Source of the DNA: Proteles cristata cristata
Lineage: Eukaryota > Chordata > Mammalia > Carnivora > Hyaenidae
NCBI GenBank assembly: GCA_017311185.1
Contig: JAESUZ010003171.1
Span: 1,364,001 to 1,428,000, forward strand
Length of the DNA: 64,000 bases
Reading direction: 5' to 3'
This document shows, piece after piece, positions 1 to 13,299 of the stretch (position 1 is the stretch's first letter; the number at the start of each line of letters is the position of its first letter). The position numbers and the translations under genes were made by a program. Below the pieces are notes generated by a model. It had not been told where the DNA came from, did not search any database, and saw only the letters and a program-made list of their open reading frames with translations.

Positions 1-2009
1 GGCAAGTGGCATCACCAAGGGAATAAGGTGGCATGGATACAGGAGGAGGGTGAAATAATGGTAGGAAAGGATATTGACAATTATTAAGTGCTTCATATGC
101 AATGGATACATGTTGGGCCCTCTATATTCAGGGCCCAACCTATAACCTTGTAACCTAAGCCTGTTCATACCAGCCATGGCCCTTTCAGGATCCATTTCCC
201 AACTGGAGGGTCACTTGAAATGTGTTCTTTTAGGAGAGAGAATCTCATGATATTACAAAAGCTATTTTGTTCTCCAAGGGGTCCAACTTTTGCAAAAAAC
301 AAAGAGCCATCTCAGAGTTTCTGTCACCACATGCTGATTGGCTGCAGCCAAGGGTGCAAGCTTCTCTGAGAACCGAGGCCAGAGCACACAACACACATGG
401 GCTCTGGCAGAGCTATATCCCACCCTGATGCAGCACAAATTAATGGGTAATAAAAGTCAAGAAATCAAAAAATAGAATAGATAAAAGAATTTCTTTACTC
501 ATGCCATTAAAGTTACTGAGCATCCATCTTGTGCTTAGAGCTACGAGCCGAGGCTGAAGTAGGAAGCCATGCAAGTTTGCTGCATCCAACACTGTCCCAG
601 TGCCTCAGGAGCCAACAGCAGTAATAAAGGTGATGCCATATTTGTGTTTTACACTTGAGTCCACAAGGCCAGGGATCAGTGAGGCCCAAAACACTTGATA
701 AGAACAAGCCCTCATCCTGACCAAGGCTCTTCTTGGGTTTATTAAGCCAGTACTCAGAAACCCACTACTGGCTAGGTTTATGAGGGGCCCACTATTGGCT
801 AGGCAGATTGACTCCCCCAGGGTGACCAGAATAGAAAAACCAGGATTTGATAAGAGATGCTGGGGCCATGGTAGCATAAAACAAGAAAGGAAAAAAAATC
901 AGGATTACTATAGTGAAATCTGAAGATTAACTATTTTGTTTCACAGGAAAAAAAGTAGCTGCATCAGTACCAGATTTTTGAAAACCAGAATCCATTGCAT
1001 GCCTCCCACAGATGCTGATGTCAACCCAAGTACTGAATTTGGATTGATTATTGAGGCATTTTTATTATGCATTAACTGTATACATTTTAAGGCAAGCTTT
1101 CTTTAAAATTCAATAAATGTAATGTTTAAAAATGAAAGACCTTTCATAAAATGAACTCAGGTTAAACCAGGTTCTTAGAGCATTACAATCACTGTCATAA
1201 GGATGAATTAAGAAGGCTGTCCTGTTCTCCAATTTAATAACACTTTTGACTGCCTCGTAAATTGTGTGATATATAGTAATTTGGCATCCAGTATTTGATT
1301 GGCTTGCTCCTCCAACCTTTCCTCATAAATTAATGTCACTATGAACACAGACAAGTTCTTTCCTACATTACCTGAGTCCTTTTTAAATAGCTATTAACCC
1401 TTACTTGCCACCAAGACAGTATTAATTTGATTAAAAAGAAAAGAACTATGCCAATTAAAAGACTCAAGACTACCTCTAATAATCCATGTAACTAGGTGTA
1501 AACATTTAACATTGAGAAATACCTGTTCTCAAAAAAAGGAAAAGTTTTAAGCATCCCTTCCATGCACTAGACTCCACGGACATTCACAACTGTGGAGCCC
1601 CAAATATGACGCAAGGAAGAATTCTGTGAATATCCAGGTTCTGATGAATATGCTCTAATCATATAGCAAGGAAGACAGTCCATTTAAGCAGCAATCCACT
1701 TTGTTGTGATGGGAGGACTAGAGAGAGTTACAGAGGACAAGGAAGAGCACAAAATCCAATCTTTGTGAGGTCAGTGAAAGCTTCACAAAAGTTCTAAATG
1801 GAGATATGGCAGAGGAGTAACCAGGCAAAAATGTATGCAAGGGGGAAGGGGCAGGAGAAGTCTCTCTTTGCAAGTAAAGAAAACAATATACGGGAATGAG
1901 CACTGCTTACCTGAAGTACCAAATGAAGTTTTTTTAAAAAAAGCCAAAACATAAAGGGCAAGAAGGAGGTATTGTGACAGACATGGCTACAGAGGTATAA
2001 AGCAGTCAC
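1..2009. other. Non-coding stretch, no recognised element
   Basis: Moderately AT-rich sequence with no frame longer than about 90 codons and no repeat family I can name. Short frames at 513-707 and 605-877 lack homology I recognise and any exon-like context. Confidence 0.5.
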
Positions 2010-2600
2010 CTGAAGAGATGGCACATAAACCATTTGTTTAGATTTTATCCTAGGGGCAATTTCTGAGCAGGAGAGTTTCCTCAGCAGGAGAATGACAAGT
2101 CAGATTTGCATTTTTGAAGGCTACCACTGATTCTAGTAGTGAGAATCAGATTGAATGAGGCAAACCTACAAGTCTGGAGGTCACTCAGAAGGCAGGCTGC
2201 TACAGTAATCTGGGTGGCAAATAATGGCCACTTGGACTCGAGTAATTACAGTGGAAACAGAGATCAAGTGTTAGATTTGAGAATATTTAGGCAACAAATG
2301 CAACAGGATTAAATGATTGTTTGGACATAACAGCTGATGGAGAAAAAGAAATCAGTGATGATACCCATCTTTCTGGCTGGAACAAATGGTACAGGAGAGC
2401 CATTCACTGAGATGAAAAGCACTGGGTTGGGGAAGGGGGCTGGTGCATGAACTGTGAGGGAGTTAGGAGTACAGTTCTGGCTGTACTGAGGTTGAGGCAC
2501 CTGCAGATTTCCCAGGGGGAGACATTTAGTAGGCAGCGGGGTACATGAATCTAAAGTGCAAGAATGTGGGCTTCTGGGACAACTTGCTTTTCAGAAGTAT
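2010..2600 (-). repeat. L2 LINE fragment, reverse transcriptase region, antisense
   Basis: Read on the minus strand, about 2309-2500 encodes a stretch with FPNPVLFISVNGSPV followed by ARKMGIITD. This resembles the conserved C-terminal part of L2/CR1-type reverse transcriptase (the ...ISVNG...AKNLGVILD... segment). The plus strand shows the matching antisense text (tctagtagtgagaatcaga, cagtaatctgggtggcaaat). Diverged and broken by stops; a mammal-wide fossil. Boundaries are approximate. Confidence 0.65.
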
Positions 2601-2689
2601 ACAGTCTTTAGGAGAGATGTTCACTAAGGCAATGTTCAGTCAAGGGCCTTAAAGTACAGAAATAGAACTGTCATGTCAAAGAGAGGGAG

Positions 2690-3015
2690 GGTTGACATTC
2701 AGTTGTGGGAATCAGGCATGGTTTCACAGAGGTGATATTTAAGACCTATACAGATGGGTAGGATTTTAGTTGGCTGTTAGAAGAAAAAGTGGTCTGTCTG
2801 AAGCTGGGGTTGCCTGATCAAAAGCAGACAGAAAAAAACTGTGACACTACAGCAAATTATGAATATTTACACTGGGCCAAAGTTTAAAGTCTGTTTGGGG
2901 GTGAACTGTAGCTGGAAAGAGGAACTGACTGAAAGGCAAGGAAGACTAAACTTTATTCTATGAGTGATATGGATTCTTCAGAGGTGTCTGAACTAGGGAA
3001 TGACAGTCTTTGTGA
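2690..3015 (-). repeat. L2 LINE fragment, 3' part, antisense
   Basis: Plus-strand text such as ggtttcacagaggtgatatttaagacc and actttattctatgagtgata matches the antisense of the end of L2 ORF2 and its 3' UTR. On a minus-strand L2 the 3' end should lie at lower coordinates than the RT region. Here it lies after it, so this is a second copy or a rearranged piece, not a continuation of 2010-2600. Confidence 0.5.
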
Positions 3016-3089
3016 ATTTCACAGACCACATCTTATCTTGCTGAGCCTTTACGAAGAAGTAGGATTTGTGAGGCACCAGCACAAGGCGG

Positions 3090-3270
3090 CAAGGGTTTTG
3101 AACTCATACAGCTCTAGGTTATAATCCTAGCTCTCATATTCAGAGGCTATGTGATCTCATGGAGTGAGTTCCTGATTCCTTGGGTATAAAGAGCAGCATG
3201 ACACCCACTTTTCATGGTTGATGTGAACTTTAAGGATCACAGACTGAAGGTACCTGGTGCACAGGAGACC
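3090..3270 (+). repeat. MIR SINE
   Basis: The core reads ttgaactcatacagctctagg, ataatcctagctctcat, then ggctatgtgatctcatgga and a gtacctggtgcacagg tail, following the MIR order. Diverged. The 95-codon frame that begins at 3214 starts inside this MIR, which is a reason not to call it a gene. Confidence 0.6.
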
Positions 3271-4671
3271 ATTACCATACAAAGAGCTGCTGGAGTGGTG
3301 ATGGCTGGGACAGATGTAGTTCCATCTGTCACCCCCTCCTTGTCCAGGCTGGCTCTTCAGAAGCAGGACATGATAGTAACAGCAACCATTTCAGCTGAGG
3401 AAGAGCCTGCCCACCTGGAAAGGAGTCACATTTCTTCCCTCTGCTCTAAAAAATACAACATGACTATTTCCTGCCATACAGGAAAGAAGTCTCAGCACTA
3501 AGAGGGAGAGCTTTTGTTGTTCAGGAGCTCACTGCTGTGTATTTCCACAGGTCACTATAAAACAATAGCAATGGCCTACAGACTGTGCCTGGGGCTCCAC
3601 CAACTAACTTCTAAGTGACAACTTTTTCAGTAACCTGCATCTGAATCTGGGGACAGGGCCCAGAAGTAGACATTTAAATAAGAGATCTGAACACTTCCTC
3701 CCAGATGCATGATGTCATAAAACTGAACATGGAAGAACCAGGCAGCAACCATTTCCCACACATGAGATTCTGTCTACCCGCTCCACAATGGGCTAATGAA
3801 TCAAGATTTATCAAGTATATCCATGATAAAGAAGGTCTGGCACAATAGAGAGGGATTTGTGTGTGGCATTTTATTTCTGAGAGGTCAATGACAGACTATA
3901 GTTTTTGAGATCTTTAGAAAGAAGGATTCTACTCGGACTTTGGCCTACCTATGAGGATTGTACAAGGCAGAATAAGATATTCCAAGAAGAAGATCTGTAT
4001 CTTTGGAACAGACAGGGGAAGGAGAAAGCAGCCACAAGCATTTCACATTAACTGCCAGGGTTAATGCAAAGGGCCTGAGAGGTTATACTACTTGTAAGCT
4101 AACAAGTTAACTTGTCACAATTTCATGGATACATTCTTGAGTCAGAGACCAAAAAAAACTGTTATAACCAAAGTAGTAGGGAGAGGGTCAGCAAGATCAC
4201 TGAGCCCCAATTCCCCCAGATGGATGCATAGGAAGTGGTCTGCATTATAAGAAAGAATACTGAGCCTGTGGAATCCATGGCTTTATTGGAATATGTTAAG
4301 AGTACCTGTTCTCTGTCTTGGAAGAGATACTACTTCATCCCTCAAGGTTACTTATTACAAACAAACCTTGAAAAATAGCCCAGATAAACAGCGGTCAGGC
4401 CTTGCAATCTTGGCATACCTGGCAAGATATATAGAAGTCAAAGAGACCTATAAAAGAGCGTCTTCCCACACTAAGCCCTATCACACTGGGGCTGGCTTCT
4501 AGCTGTATAACTCAGCATCCCAATGTATTCTCTCTCCTTTGAAACACAGGTCTTGTTGCAAAGACTAGGGGACCTCTTAATGCTCACTAGGATGATGACC
4601 TTCTAAAGGTACCTTTAATTAATCAGTCTCCTTAATGACTCCTTAGCAACCATGATAGCTAAGAATCAAAC

Positions 4672-4722
<51 letters not shown>

Positions 4723-6055
4723 AAGTAGGGAGTGAGGAAAAGAGAGAAATGATTTAACTCCTTTTCAAAGCTGTCCCCGGCTTTATAATACTGAAATCAG
4801 AATATTCCAGCCCTGGGGAAGAAACTTCTGTTAATTCTTGAGAAGTTCACAATCTGCCACATAAATCAGAGTAGTACGGTAAGCTGTGATAAGCACAGCG
4901 ACACATGTGGAGTTCGATTAAGTCTTTTGTTCTCCCTGGGGAAAGGAAGAAAAGCTTCTTTACATGATATAGCAATATCAAATTATCTGCTATTTTTTAA
5001 TATTGCACATCTTAGAGTCATATCTGGGGTTGTTTTGTGAAAAGTGAACTGATGAATAATTTAGAATGGTATCTCAGCACCTCTCCCTGCATATAAAAAA
5101 AAATTAATCTGACTTAATTGTATGTTGCCATGATAACATTAAGAAAGTCCCCAAGGGGTAACTGGGACATGCCCGGCTTAATGAAAAGTCAAAGGACATT
5201 ACTTGAATTTATATGAACTCCGTTTTCATGCTTGCACTGCATGTTCTTCAGGATGTGGTGCTGGCCTCCCTCTCCTGAGAATGTGGAGCGCACAGCAGTG
5301 TCTGTGGTGGCTTGCCTTTGCTTAAAGAGCTAATTAACTGCTTATCATGATTTTCTCATTTGGAAATCAAGAGGTTTATGGAAATCTTTTGGAACCACAA
5401 GTTGGAATTCACGCAACTTCATTACTCATTGAAGTTGGAACTCCTTTGATTGTGACAGTTTTTGTGCTGTTGTTTTCTTCCTCCAGTGCATCCATAACAC
5501 TGAAAGCCATCCCAGGCATCGAAACTACGTGCCTGTATAACAACAAAGTTAGTGCATGCAGGGGAAACATGCAGCAGAATTAACAAAGGCAAAATATGTC
5601 TGGATTTATATGAAGACAAACTACACTCAGAGCTGGTCAAAGCATAGAAGGATTAGCTTATTATCTCTATGGCAGAGAATTTAGACACTAGGAAGTTGAT
5701 GAGCCATCAACCTAGACAAGAACTGGGGACTGGGAAGGGTCAGATGGTTCATATCATCAGGGTTTAACAAATGAAGACAAGACTGAGGGTGAGCATTCAG
5801 AATGTCAAGAGAAAGTGAGGTGATCAGAAAGAACAAAAGCAATGAAAAATTCATGGCCATGGACACCTCTGGGTCCACTCACAGCTCTAAAAGCCACCAC
5901 TGAATTTGTGTGGCTTCCACTTCCTGGCCTTCCAGGAGGGATACACTTCGTTATCCTTTCATCTTTCCTCAGAGGCTGACCTAGTTTGCACAACTGGTGG
6001 CGTTACTAAATGAACATTAAACTTGAGGCCTATTCAATTTGGCGTCGATGCCCCA
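3271..6055. other. Mostly unique non-coding stretch
   Basis: No recognisable gene. It holds a (CA)n tract (listed separately) and a repeat-free block at about 5040-5590 rich in AT homeodomain-like words (gagctaattaactgc, aattaatctgacttaatt). About 3625-3690 (gcatctgaatctggggacag) vaguely resembles a MER5-type piece. Frames of 60-106 codons here have no recognised similarity. Confidence 0.45.
4674..4720. repeat. (CA)n microsatellite
   Basis: About 23 uninterrupted AC/CA units followed by ggaagtaggg. Pure and long enough to be length-variable between individuals. Confidence 0.97.
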
Positions 6056-6059
6056 CCTT

Positions 6060-6715
6060 ACTCTTCCCTCCCACCCCTAAACATACACGTTCCACATTCT
6101 AGTCTTACCTCCCTAATCCTAACCATAGCTCTTCTCACTCAATTCCCTCCTCTTCTAAACCCTCCTGTTTCTCTGCTCTTTCCTCATCTCTGCCCATTAA
6201 GATGTCTATTCTTCAAGGCAAAGCTCAAATGTCAGCTCCTCTCTACGAAGCACTGCTCAGTCTTTGGCTGCTTTTTCCTTCATCAGAATTCCAGAATTAC
6301 TGGGGCACCTGGGTGGCTCAGTTGGTTAAGTGTCCAATACTGATTTGGGCTCACATACGATATGGGTTTACATATGATCTCACAGTTTGTGGGATCGAGC
6401 CCTGTGTTGGGCTCCAAGCTGGGTGTGGTACTTAAGATTCTCTCTCTCTGCCCCTCCCCTGCTCATGCTCATTTGCTCACTCTCTCTCCCCCTCAAAAAA
6501 AAAAATCCTTAATCCTTCATCTGTGTTCTCATGAGTTTTGAGTAATATTTATTATGCTTTCCACTTTATTCATAGGTGTGTACATTAATCTCTAGCTCAC
6601 TAGGTTAAATTATTTCTTGAGCTCAGTATCCATGTCTTTTTCTTTCTGTATATATATGCCTGAGCACTGTACTTTAATTTTAGCACATGCTTCATAAGTG
6701 TAGGCTAAATATTAA
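6060..6715 (+). repeat. L2 LINE 3' end, split by a SINE
   Basis: The text before the SINE (cttcaaggcaaagctcaaatgtc, cctctctacgaagc) is L2 3' UTR, sense orientation. After the SINE it continues with gagctcagtatccatgtc and further 3' sequence. The SINE at 6301-6505 interrupts it. Divergence is high and the ends are approximate. Confidence 0.55.
6301..6505 (+). mobile_element. Carnivore tRNA-type SINE (SINEC), older subtype
   Basis: Begins ggggcacctgggtggctcag and keeps box B (gggatcgagccctg). After that it reads gggctccaagctgggtgtgg...cttaagattctctctctctgcc, which lacks the feliform gtgctgacagctcagagcc block and looks like the older carnivore-wide form. Ends in about 11 A. No adjacent target-site duplication is evident, consistent with greater age. 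It generates the tail of a chance 106-codon frame. Confidence 0.93.
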
Positions 6716-9635
6716 GCTAAAGTTAACAGTGACCATCTTGAAATGGGGGGTGGGGGGGAGGATCATTCTGAATTTCCTCGAAGACTATGGTATTCTTACA
6801 TCATAGGAAAAGTCATGCTTTACAGGCTGGGAGTTCACTGAGGTTCCTAAATGAGCTGAGGTCACCTCTGCAGTAGGCCCACTGTCCTGCTGGCCACACT
6901 GTAAAGGATGGGTTACATACAATGCAGGAGGAATGAATTATATATGATAGGAGAAATTCAGGTACCAGGCTCCAAAAGAACAAGTCTGCAGACTCAAGGC
7001 CAGCTCTGACACTGGCCACAGCTGGGACTTCACAGTGGGCATATAGTAGTCCATTATGGTGATATGCAGTGACACATCTGGTCCAAAGTAAATGCTCTTA
7101 CTGCTTCTATATGTCACAATGTTTATTTCACTTGAACTATCTCTTTGTGAGTTGGGGCACTTAAATATCTCAAGGTGGCAGTCAAAGTAAATCTCTGCTT
7201 AGAGTTTCCACAAGTGACAGAGGTATCTCAGATTGGATAGATTAAAAGACAAAACATTCTGACAGGTGGGATAATACCATCCAATTGCTCAAAAGAGCCA
7301 TAGCTCCTCCAAATCCAGGCTTTCCTTGAGATGTGTGTCTGCTCAGTCCATGTATCTTCATTAGTCAGCTTCATAAGAATGGCATTCTCTAAGGAAGAAG
7401 ATGGCATGGCAGACTGAGAGGAAGATAAGGCACACAGGAGTCTTGGATATTGATTTGGGAATTTTTGACATTAATGGTGATGGCAATGCAAGGATTCATG
7501 TAAACATAAAGTGAATTCTATTTTATTTGAAGAGAAGAACTATTGACAAGCCAAATAAGACAGAGAAAGTTCAGTCAGGTATGAAAGTAGGAAAGAGGGT
7601 AAGGTATGTAAACTGGCTGGAAAATCCTAACTCAGGTTTAAGGTTTTAGGCTTGTTTAGTGATAGTGAAGACCTGGATACTATGGTGACTATGGGTAGAT
7701 TTTAGAAACTGAGGACAAAAGAAAGAGTTCCCACACTGCAACAGTTGTTGAAACCAAAGAGAAGATAAAGAGCAAAGGCCAAAAAACGTTGATTCAGGTA
7801 ACTGAAAATTGAAGAAAGTAGAAATTCATATTGGAGGCAGTAGAGGATGGAGTTGTGGTTTTAGAAATAATAGGGTAAACAGAAAGCATGAATTAGGAAA
7901 TAGAGGAAAGAGTGAGAAGGTATTGGTTTGTTAAGGACACTGTCACCCTGTTGAATTGCAAATATCCTTGAGAAAATGTCAACTTTTAAATGATGTATGT
8001 TATTTACCTCTATAAGGAAGACTTTCCTATTGATTTTTGATGACAAGATTGAATAGAAAATTGATAAATAGGGACTGGGAGTGGACTCTGAAGTCTGAGG
8101 TGGAAAGGGAGAGCTGGAGTGAGGAGGTAGACTAGAGAGAACCTGAGTCCACATCTTTCACCACAGTATGTCAGGAAGGGAGACAGGGCAAAACAGATAG
8201 GATATATTTGAAGGTCATGACCCTGGATGGAACAGACCAAGGAATAGGCATCTCCCTTTGCTCTCCATGTATTCTGTAACACAGAAATATGGAGAATTAG
8301 TTCCCTAAGCCTACCATGTGGCATTAGTAGCCAACTGCTGCCTACAGATGTCCCATGACAGAGGGAGAGCCTGAAGCAAAAGGCACACACAGCATGAAAA
8401 CCTTAGATGATTCATTTGTTGTTGGCATTCCACCAGCATTAGCATATGACCAGCAGCCAGGAACCACTGCTGTATCCTAACCAGTGGCAGAGCGCCTCTT
8501 CATGACTGTGTTATTGGCCCCAAGGAAAGATCCAGAATGGTAGTCCACTCCCTGGGCACCATTGTCCTTCTAATAACTGAGCAGCATTTGAATCATGACA
8601 AATTTTTGAGTAGCCTGTGGCCTCCTTAGGGACAGTCCATCTTCCTCAGACAACTCCAGCTAGCAGGAAGCCTCATAGCCCACTATCTGCTGCTGCCACC
8701 CACCTTGAGGCAATTTTATAGGCTACCCAATCCCAAACAAACGAGGGCAAACTCTAATTTAGAGCCTCATTCTAATTTGTGGTATACTGTCTCTCTCAGA
8801 GCTAATGCTTCTTTGTACTTCCCCATCTAAGACATTGACTTCTGACTTGTTTGCCTCAAATACTAGTGAGTTTCTTACCAAATGTGACCCTCTTGCACAA
8901 GTGACTGGTCTGAGACAATATAACTCTCCAGCCATCTCTTCTGGTTTCATCTGTAGAACTAGCACCAGAAGGAACCAGGGAGAATAATCTTATGGAAACT
9001 TCAAGTTTAAAACCTGGTTTTTATCTGTCCTCAGTGCTCAGTTAAAGCCTTTGTTCTTTCTTTGATCCATTTCTACTCACCTCGGCTAATCTGGCAGAGT
9101 AACTTCTCTGAGGCTTTAACAGCAAAATGGTCATTTAAACCCACATGTTGGGAGACATTCTCAACTGTGTCTTCATCAATTCAAAGGTGTTTGGAAGGAC
9201 ATTTTTGAAAAATCCACTTGCTTTTTCTACTATTACATCAGAATTTTTCTCTCTACTTCTAAACTTTCTTTCCTATTAATATTGGTCCCATTACTTAGTC
9301 ACAAACCACAATGTGCCTCTTCTAGATAAGAGGGGCAGAGAGGAGAGTGTAGCAAATTGAAATATAGAAAGGACTGAATTCAGATCTAATTTCTCCTCAA
9401 GGTCTCACTGTTTTCAAATGAGACCCCTTTTTAGTAACATGAAACACTGAAGAATTGGGTGCTTTTGGATAGGCAAATGGTAATCTTGCAGGTTCCTAAA
9501 AAATGGAGTGCCATCTTTGGTGGCAGATACAAAGGCTTCATTTCTACCCAGCACCCAAAAGTGGACATGAATGCAAGTGATGAGTATTGAAGACAGCAAA
9601 GCTGAATGCTCTGAGTGACAATAATAATGGTGATA
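6716..9635. other. Non-coding stretch, mostly unresolved
   Basis: A short G-run lies near 6745-6758. About 7400-8170 is purine-rich and reads like an old, unassigned repeat. The 126-codon minus frame at 8010-8390 and the smaller ones here show no domain I recognise and no promoter or splice context. Confidence 0.4.
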
Positions 9636-9639
9636 TAAT

Positions 9640-9830
9640 CCAATATTATTACTACAACCTTTACTTACATAATCCTCATACAATAGTTCTACAAATAGAT
9701 ACTATAATTTACTTCATTTTCCAGATGAAGAAGAAGGTTCAAGGGGATTAAGTAGTTTCTGCACAGCAGCATAGTGGCTCATTCTGTGTTGGAATCCATA
9801 GCTCCGACGTCCAGAGCCAGAGCTCCCTCC
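9640..9830 (-). repeat. MIR SINE, antisense
   Basis: Plus strand shows the reverse complement of MIR in order: tttacttacataatcctca, cattttccagatgaagaaga, ggggattaagtagtttctgcacagcagc, then gttggaatccatagctccgac. Confidence 0.7.
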
Positions 9831-10239
9831 TGCAACACTAACTGGTCTCTTATTTGGTGTCCTGTGCCAGCACCAACAATCAAATCCTCCAGGAAAACAT
9901 CCCCCAGCAACACCTCAGCCTCTCAATAGACCAGTACAGGCTACTCTTTGGAAGAGCTGAGTATTTTTTATCTCACGTGTATATGACCAATCATAGGTTT
10001 TTCTGTTTGAAAAATTCTGACATCACTAATCTGACTGCAAACTCAACCTGTGTTCTAAGTAACAGCCAGAACAGGGTCTCTTACCCAGGAAATGTTTATG
10101 ATGGAATAAAAAATTCCTGGTTTCAGTTACTTTTAGAATATCTCTGAATCAAGGAGAAACCATGTGACCTCTTAGAAAAATGTCATCTGTGCTTGCCATC
10201 CTAACAAAGTTGGAGCACAGTTGGAGGCTTATATGGAAT

Positions 10240-10475
10240 GTAGCAAGGTGTAGACAAAAGGGCACCTGCTTTACAGTGAAACAGACCCACATATGAATCT
10301 TGGCTCCCTCACTAGCAACTTTCATGAAGTTAGGCATATCATTTAAATTGCTTTGCACCTCAGTTTCCTTATCTGTAAAATTATATCTTCCTTTCAGGGT
10401 GACCCTGAGGATTGGATTAGTAAAATAACATGTATAATATTATTAAGCATATATAAGACCTCAACAAATACTAAT
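10240..10475 (+). repeat. MIR SINE
   Basis: Clear MIR order: ctgctttacagtgaaacagac, gaatcttggctccctcact, ctcagtttccttatctgtaaa, gaggattggattagtaaaat, then an ending in cctcaacaaatac. One of the best-preserved MIRs in the window. Confidence 0.85.
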
Positions 10476-10565
10476 ATGCTTTTCCACTGCTCCTTTTCCA
10501 AAATAAATGTTAAGAAAATGATTTTTTTACTATATCAACATAATACTTGTAACATTCAAATTCAT

Positions 10566-10752
10566 AGGACACCTGGATGGCTCAGTTGGTTAAGCATCTG
10601 ACTCTTGGTTTCAGCTCACGTCATGATCTCACAATTTCATGACTTGAAGCCCCATGTCGAGGCACCATGGAACCTGCTTGAGATTCTCTCTCTCCCTCTC
10701 TCTGCCCCTCCCCTACTCATACTGTCTCTGTCTCTCTCAAAGCAAATAAAGT
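10566..10752 (+). mobile_element. Carnivore tRNA-type SINE
   Basis: Starts aggacacctggatggctcag, carries gtcatgatctcac, has a damaged box B (gacttgaagccccatgtcg), then a CT-rich block and a caaagcaaataaag tail. The usual block after box B is shortened. Flanks share only an imperfect ttcaaat-type repeat. Head substitutions suggest a relatively old copy. Confidence 0.93.
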
Positions 10753-13256
10753 TCACTTCAAATAACTTGTATTTGATTCAATCTACCATGGTGAAACAAA
10801 ATGATGATCCATCAAAGTTTTTAAATGGGGTGCGTTTTTACAATATTTTGTCAGATGTCATTCAAATACGGTAGAGGCTGCTACATGAAGCTATACTTTT
10901 CCAGGCCTGCAAGGAGAATGACAGCCTTAAAGACATGATCCCCAGTTGTCCCTTTTCTACCCTACTCTTGGCTCCAGTTCAGGGTCAGAGTAGTGAAATT
11001 TAAAAAATCATAATCAATTTTTTGCAGTGGAATGAAATAGAATGGAATGAAAAATATCAGATCATCCAACATAGATAAAGTACTGTTTCATGGGATGTTT
11101 GATCCTTTATTAACTATATATACAGATTTTTTTTATATGTATTTGTGTACTAGTTGGCATCATAAAATTATTTTTTACTATGGGTCCCAATCAAAGAAGC
11201 TTGAAAACAGCTACTTTGGATGGTAATCTAGAAGCCCCAGGAGTCAAGCCTTTCCCAATAGCTGGAAAGTTGCAGAGGCTTTAGGATAGCCTGGATGGAG
11301 CCTCCTAGTAGCACTTGGTGTATATAGCCTTGTTTGAGGCACAAGAATCAGATTAAGCTTGTTACCTATGATGTCACGATGTCAGATATAACTTTGACCA
11401 CACAGCTGGCATACCCAGAGACAAAGATCTACAGTTACAGAATGGATAAATGAAGCTGTCAGAACGTAGATGATATAATACTGTTCACAAAGAGCTGCAG
11501 TGTAGGCATAGACTGGGTCACCTGTTCAAGCACTTGTGCTCATTCTATTTTGGGACACTCTTGATGAACTCAACCAAACATGTGTCCCTCCAGACAGGGC
11601 TACTGATGACAAGGAGATAAGAAAAATGCAGTCTTTTTGAAGTAAATACTGATTTATTTGGTCTCTCAGAACTTTTTGCTTCACCCAACCAAACAGTGGC
11701 CTTCTATCTTTTTTTTATTTCCTGTTCTTGTGCCATTACAGGAAATGGGTTGAACTGCATTTTACTCAGATACTCATTTGTATCAAATTTTCTTCTAACA
11801 GTTCTTATTTCCTTTCAGGTCCTGTTTGTCATCTTCTACGACTTCTCACTTCAGATATCTAGTGCTAAACCATGATATATGTGATTTACCTTTAAATTAA
11901 GGTCCAGAAATAACACATATATGAATACTTTTTCTCCCCAAGGGGTGTATTTCTTTCCTGATATCAGATTAGTCTGATTCATTTTGGTTACAGTTGTAAG
12001 AAGGAAATTTCTAAGAGAAGCACAATCATATCAGATAGAGAATGTGTTAATATAATCAGAGTTTCTAAGAAAAAGTAGTTTTGACAGATTAGAAATTGTA
12101 TCTTTGTGTGGATACTGCCCAACTTGTCAAGCCCTCCTTACACAGTGACAGCAGGCTCCCTTAAACTTTAGGGATGCCCTGTCTTCTCATCACATTATGG
12201 AAAGCCAGCCTGGAGCTATATTTGGACCTCTCTGTCAGAGAAGACTAACAAACAGGAAGTACAGCTCCCTACTTTAAGTTTCTAGCAGCTGTTGCTGATG
12301 CTTCTTGGTCCTCCCACAGAGATTCCAATTTATAGAGCAAGAACCTGAGGTGTAACAAGAATAGATACCTTCACCTACCCTTGAGAAAGGGGTCTCTGTG
12401 CTCCATCATATGAAACCTAGAAATGTATCTGGGCACCAACTTTTTTCAATTTGGAAAATCCACCAGCAACTAACAAGTTCTTTACATTAGCCTGAAATGA
12501 AAAATGACTAGTGAATAAATCTACTGGAGCAGAGAGAGAGTCCAGCTCACGGCGGTAGAAGATGTGGGAAGGCAGATACATTTAGCCTTTCCCTCTCTGC
12601 GCAGCCATTAGGGACCCTTGCAAGAAACAAGCCACCAGCCCAGGGAGAAAGGGCAGAACAGTGCTGAGTGAACAAAGCAGATATTTAGTGCCTATAGATA
12701 ATATCCAACGCTAGCATCAGCAGAGAGCTTGGCCGGTGAGGGCATCTCCTAGGAAACCATCAGATAACACTGGGAGAGACAGGCTTTAACATAAAAAGAG
12801 CTGCAGGGGAAACAAGGCACGTTAGCTAGAAATAAGCCATGTTTCAAAACGTGGCAGTCATTTCTTGTACAACAAACAGGCCTGCACTGTGCACGTGGAT
12901 GCATTTGTGCACAGAGCAGGGAATCCTATGCTCTCGACATTCTGGAGGTCACCATCTCGTCTACCAGGTGAGATGGGAGACGCAGAGCCTGGCCTCTTAA
13001 AGAGCAAACAGCCACCTTCCCAGCCAGCTCTGGGCACCAGGGAATAGCAGTGATCACGAAGGATACAGAGAACGCATAATACTAGGATGGAGGGGGGCCA
13101 GGGTTCTGACCAGCAGAGTGCCCTGCACGTCAGCATATGGAGCTGACGGGAATGCAGCTGCAAAGAGAACCTGAGAACCCTCAAACTTTTATCTTTCACC
13201 ACCTGCTAGGACCTGATCTTTCCCATCTTTCCCCTTCCTCTCCTCCTCTCCTCCTC

Positions 13257-13259
<3 letters not shown>
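10753..13259. other. Non-coding stretch, no recognised element
   Basis: No repeat family named with confidence and no plausible gene. About 12640-12950 is more GC-balanced and repeat-free. The 114-codon minus frame at 12858-13202 has no recognised similarity. Confidence 0.45.

Positions 13260-13297
<38 letters not shown>
13260..13297. repeat. (CA)n microsatellite
   Basis: About 19 CA units, preceded by a pyrimidine-rich run (cctctcctcctctcctcctcc) and followed by ctcagaggcc. Confidence 0.97.

Positions 13298-13299
<2 letters not shown>

Noticed and set aside
3214..3501. 95-codon ORF as a small gene
   Set aside because: Its start lies inside a MIR and no recognised protein features follow.
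8010..8390. 126-codon minus-strand ORF
   Set aside because: No domain, signal peptide or conserved motif recognised; overlaps a second frame on the same strand.
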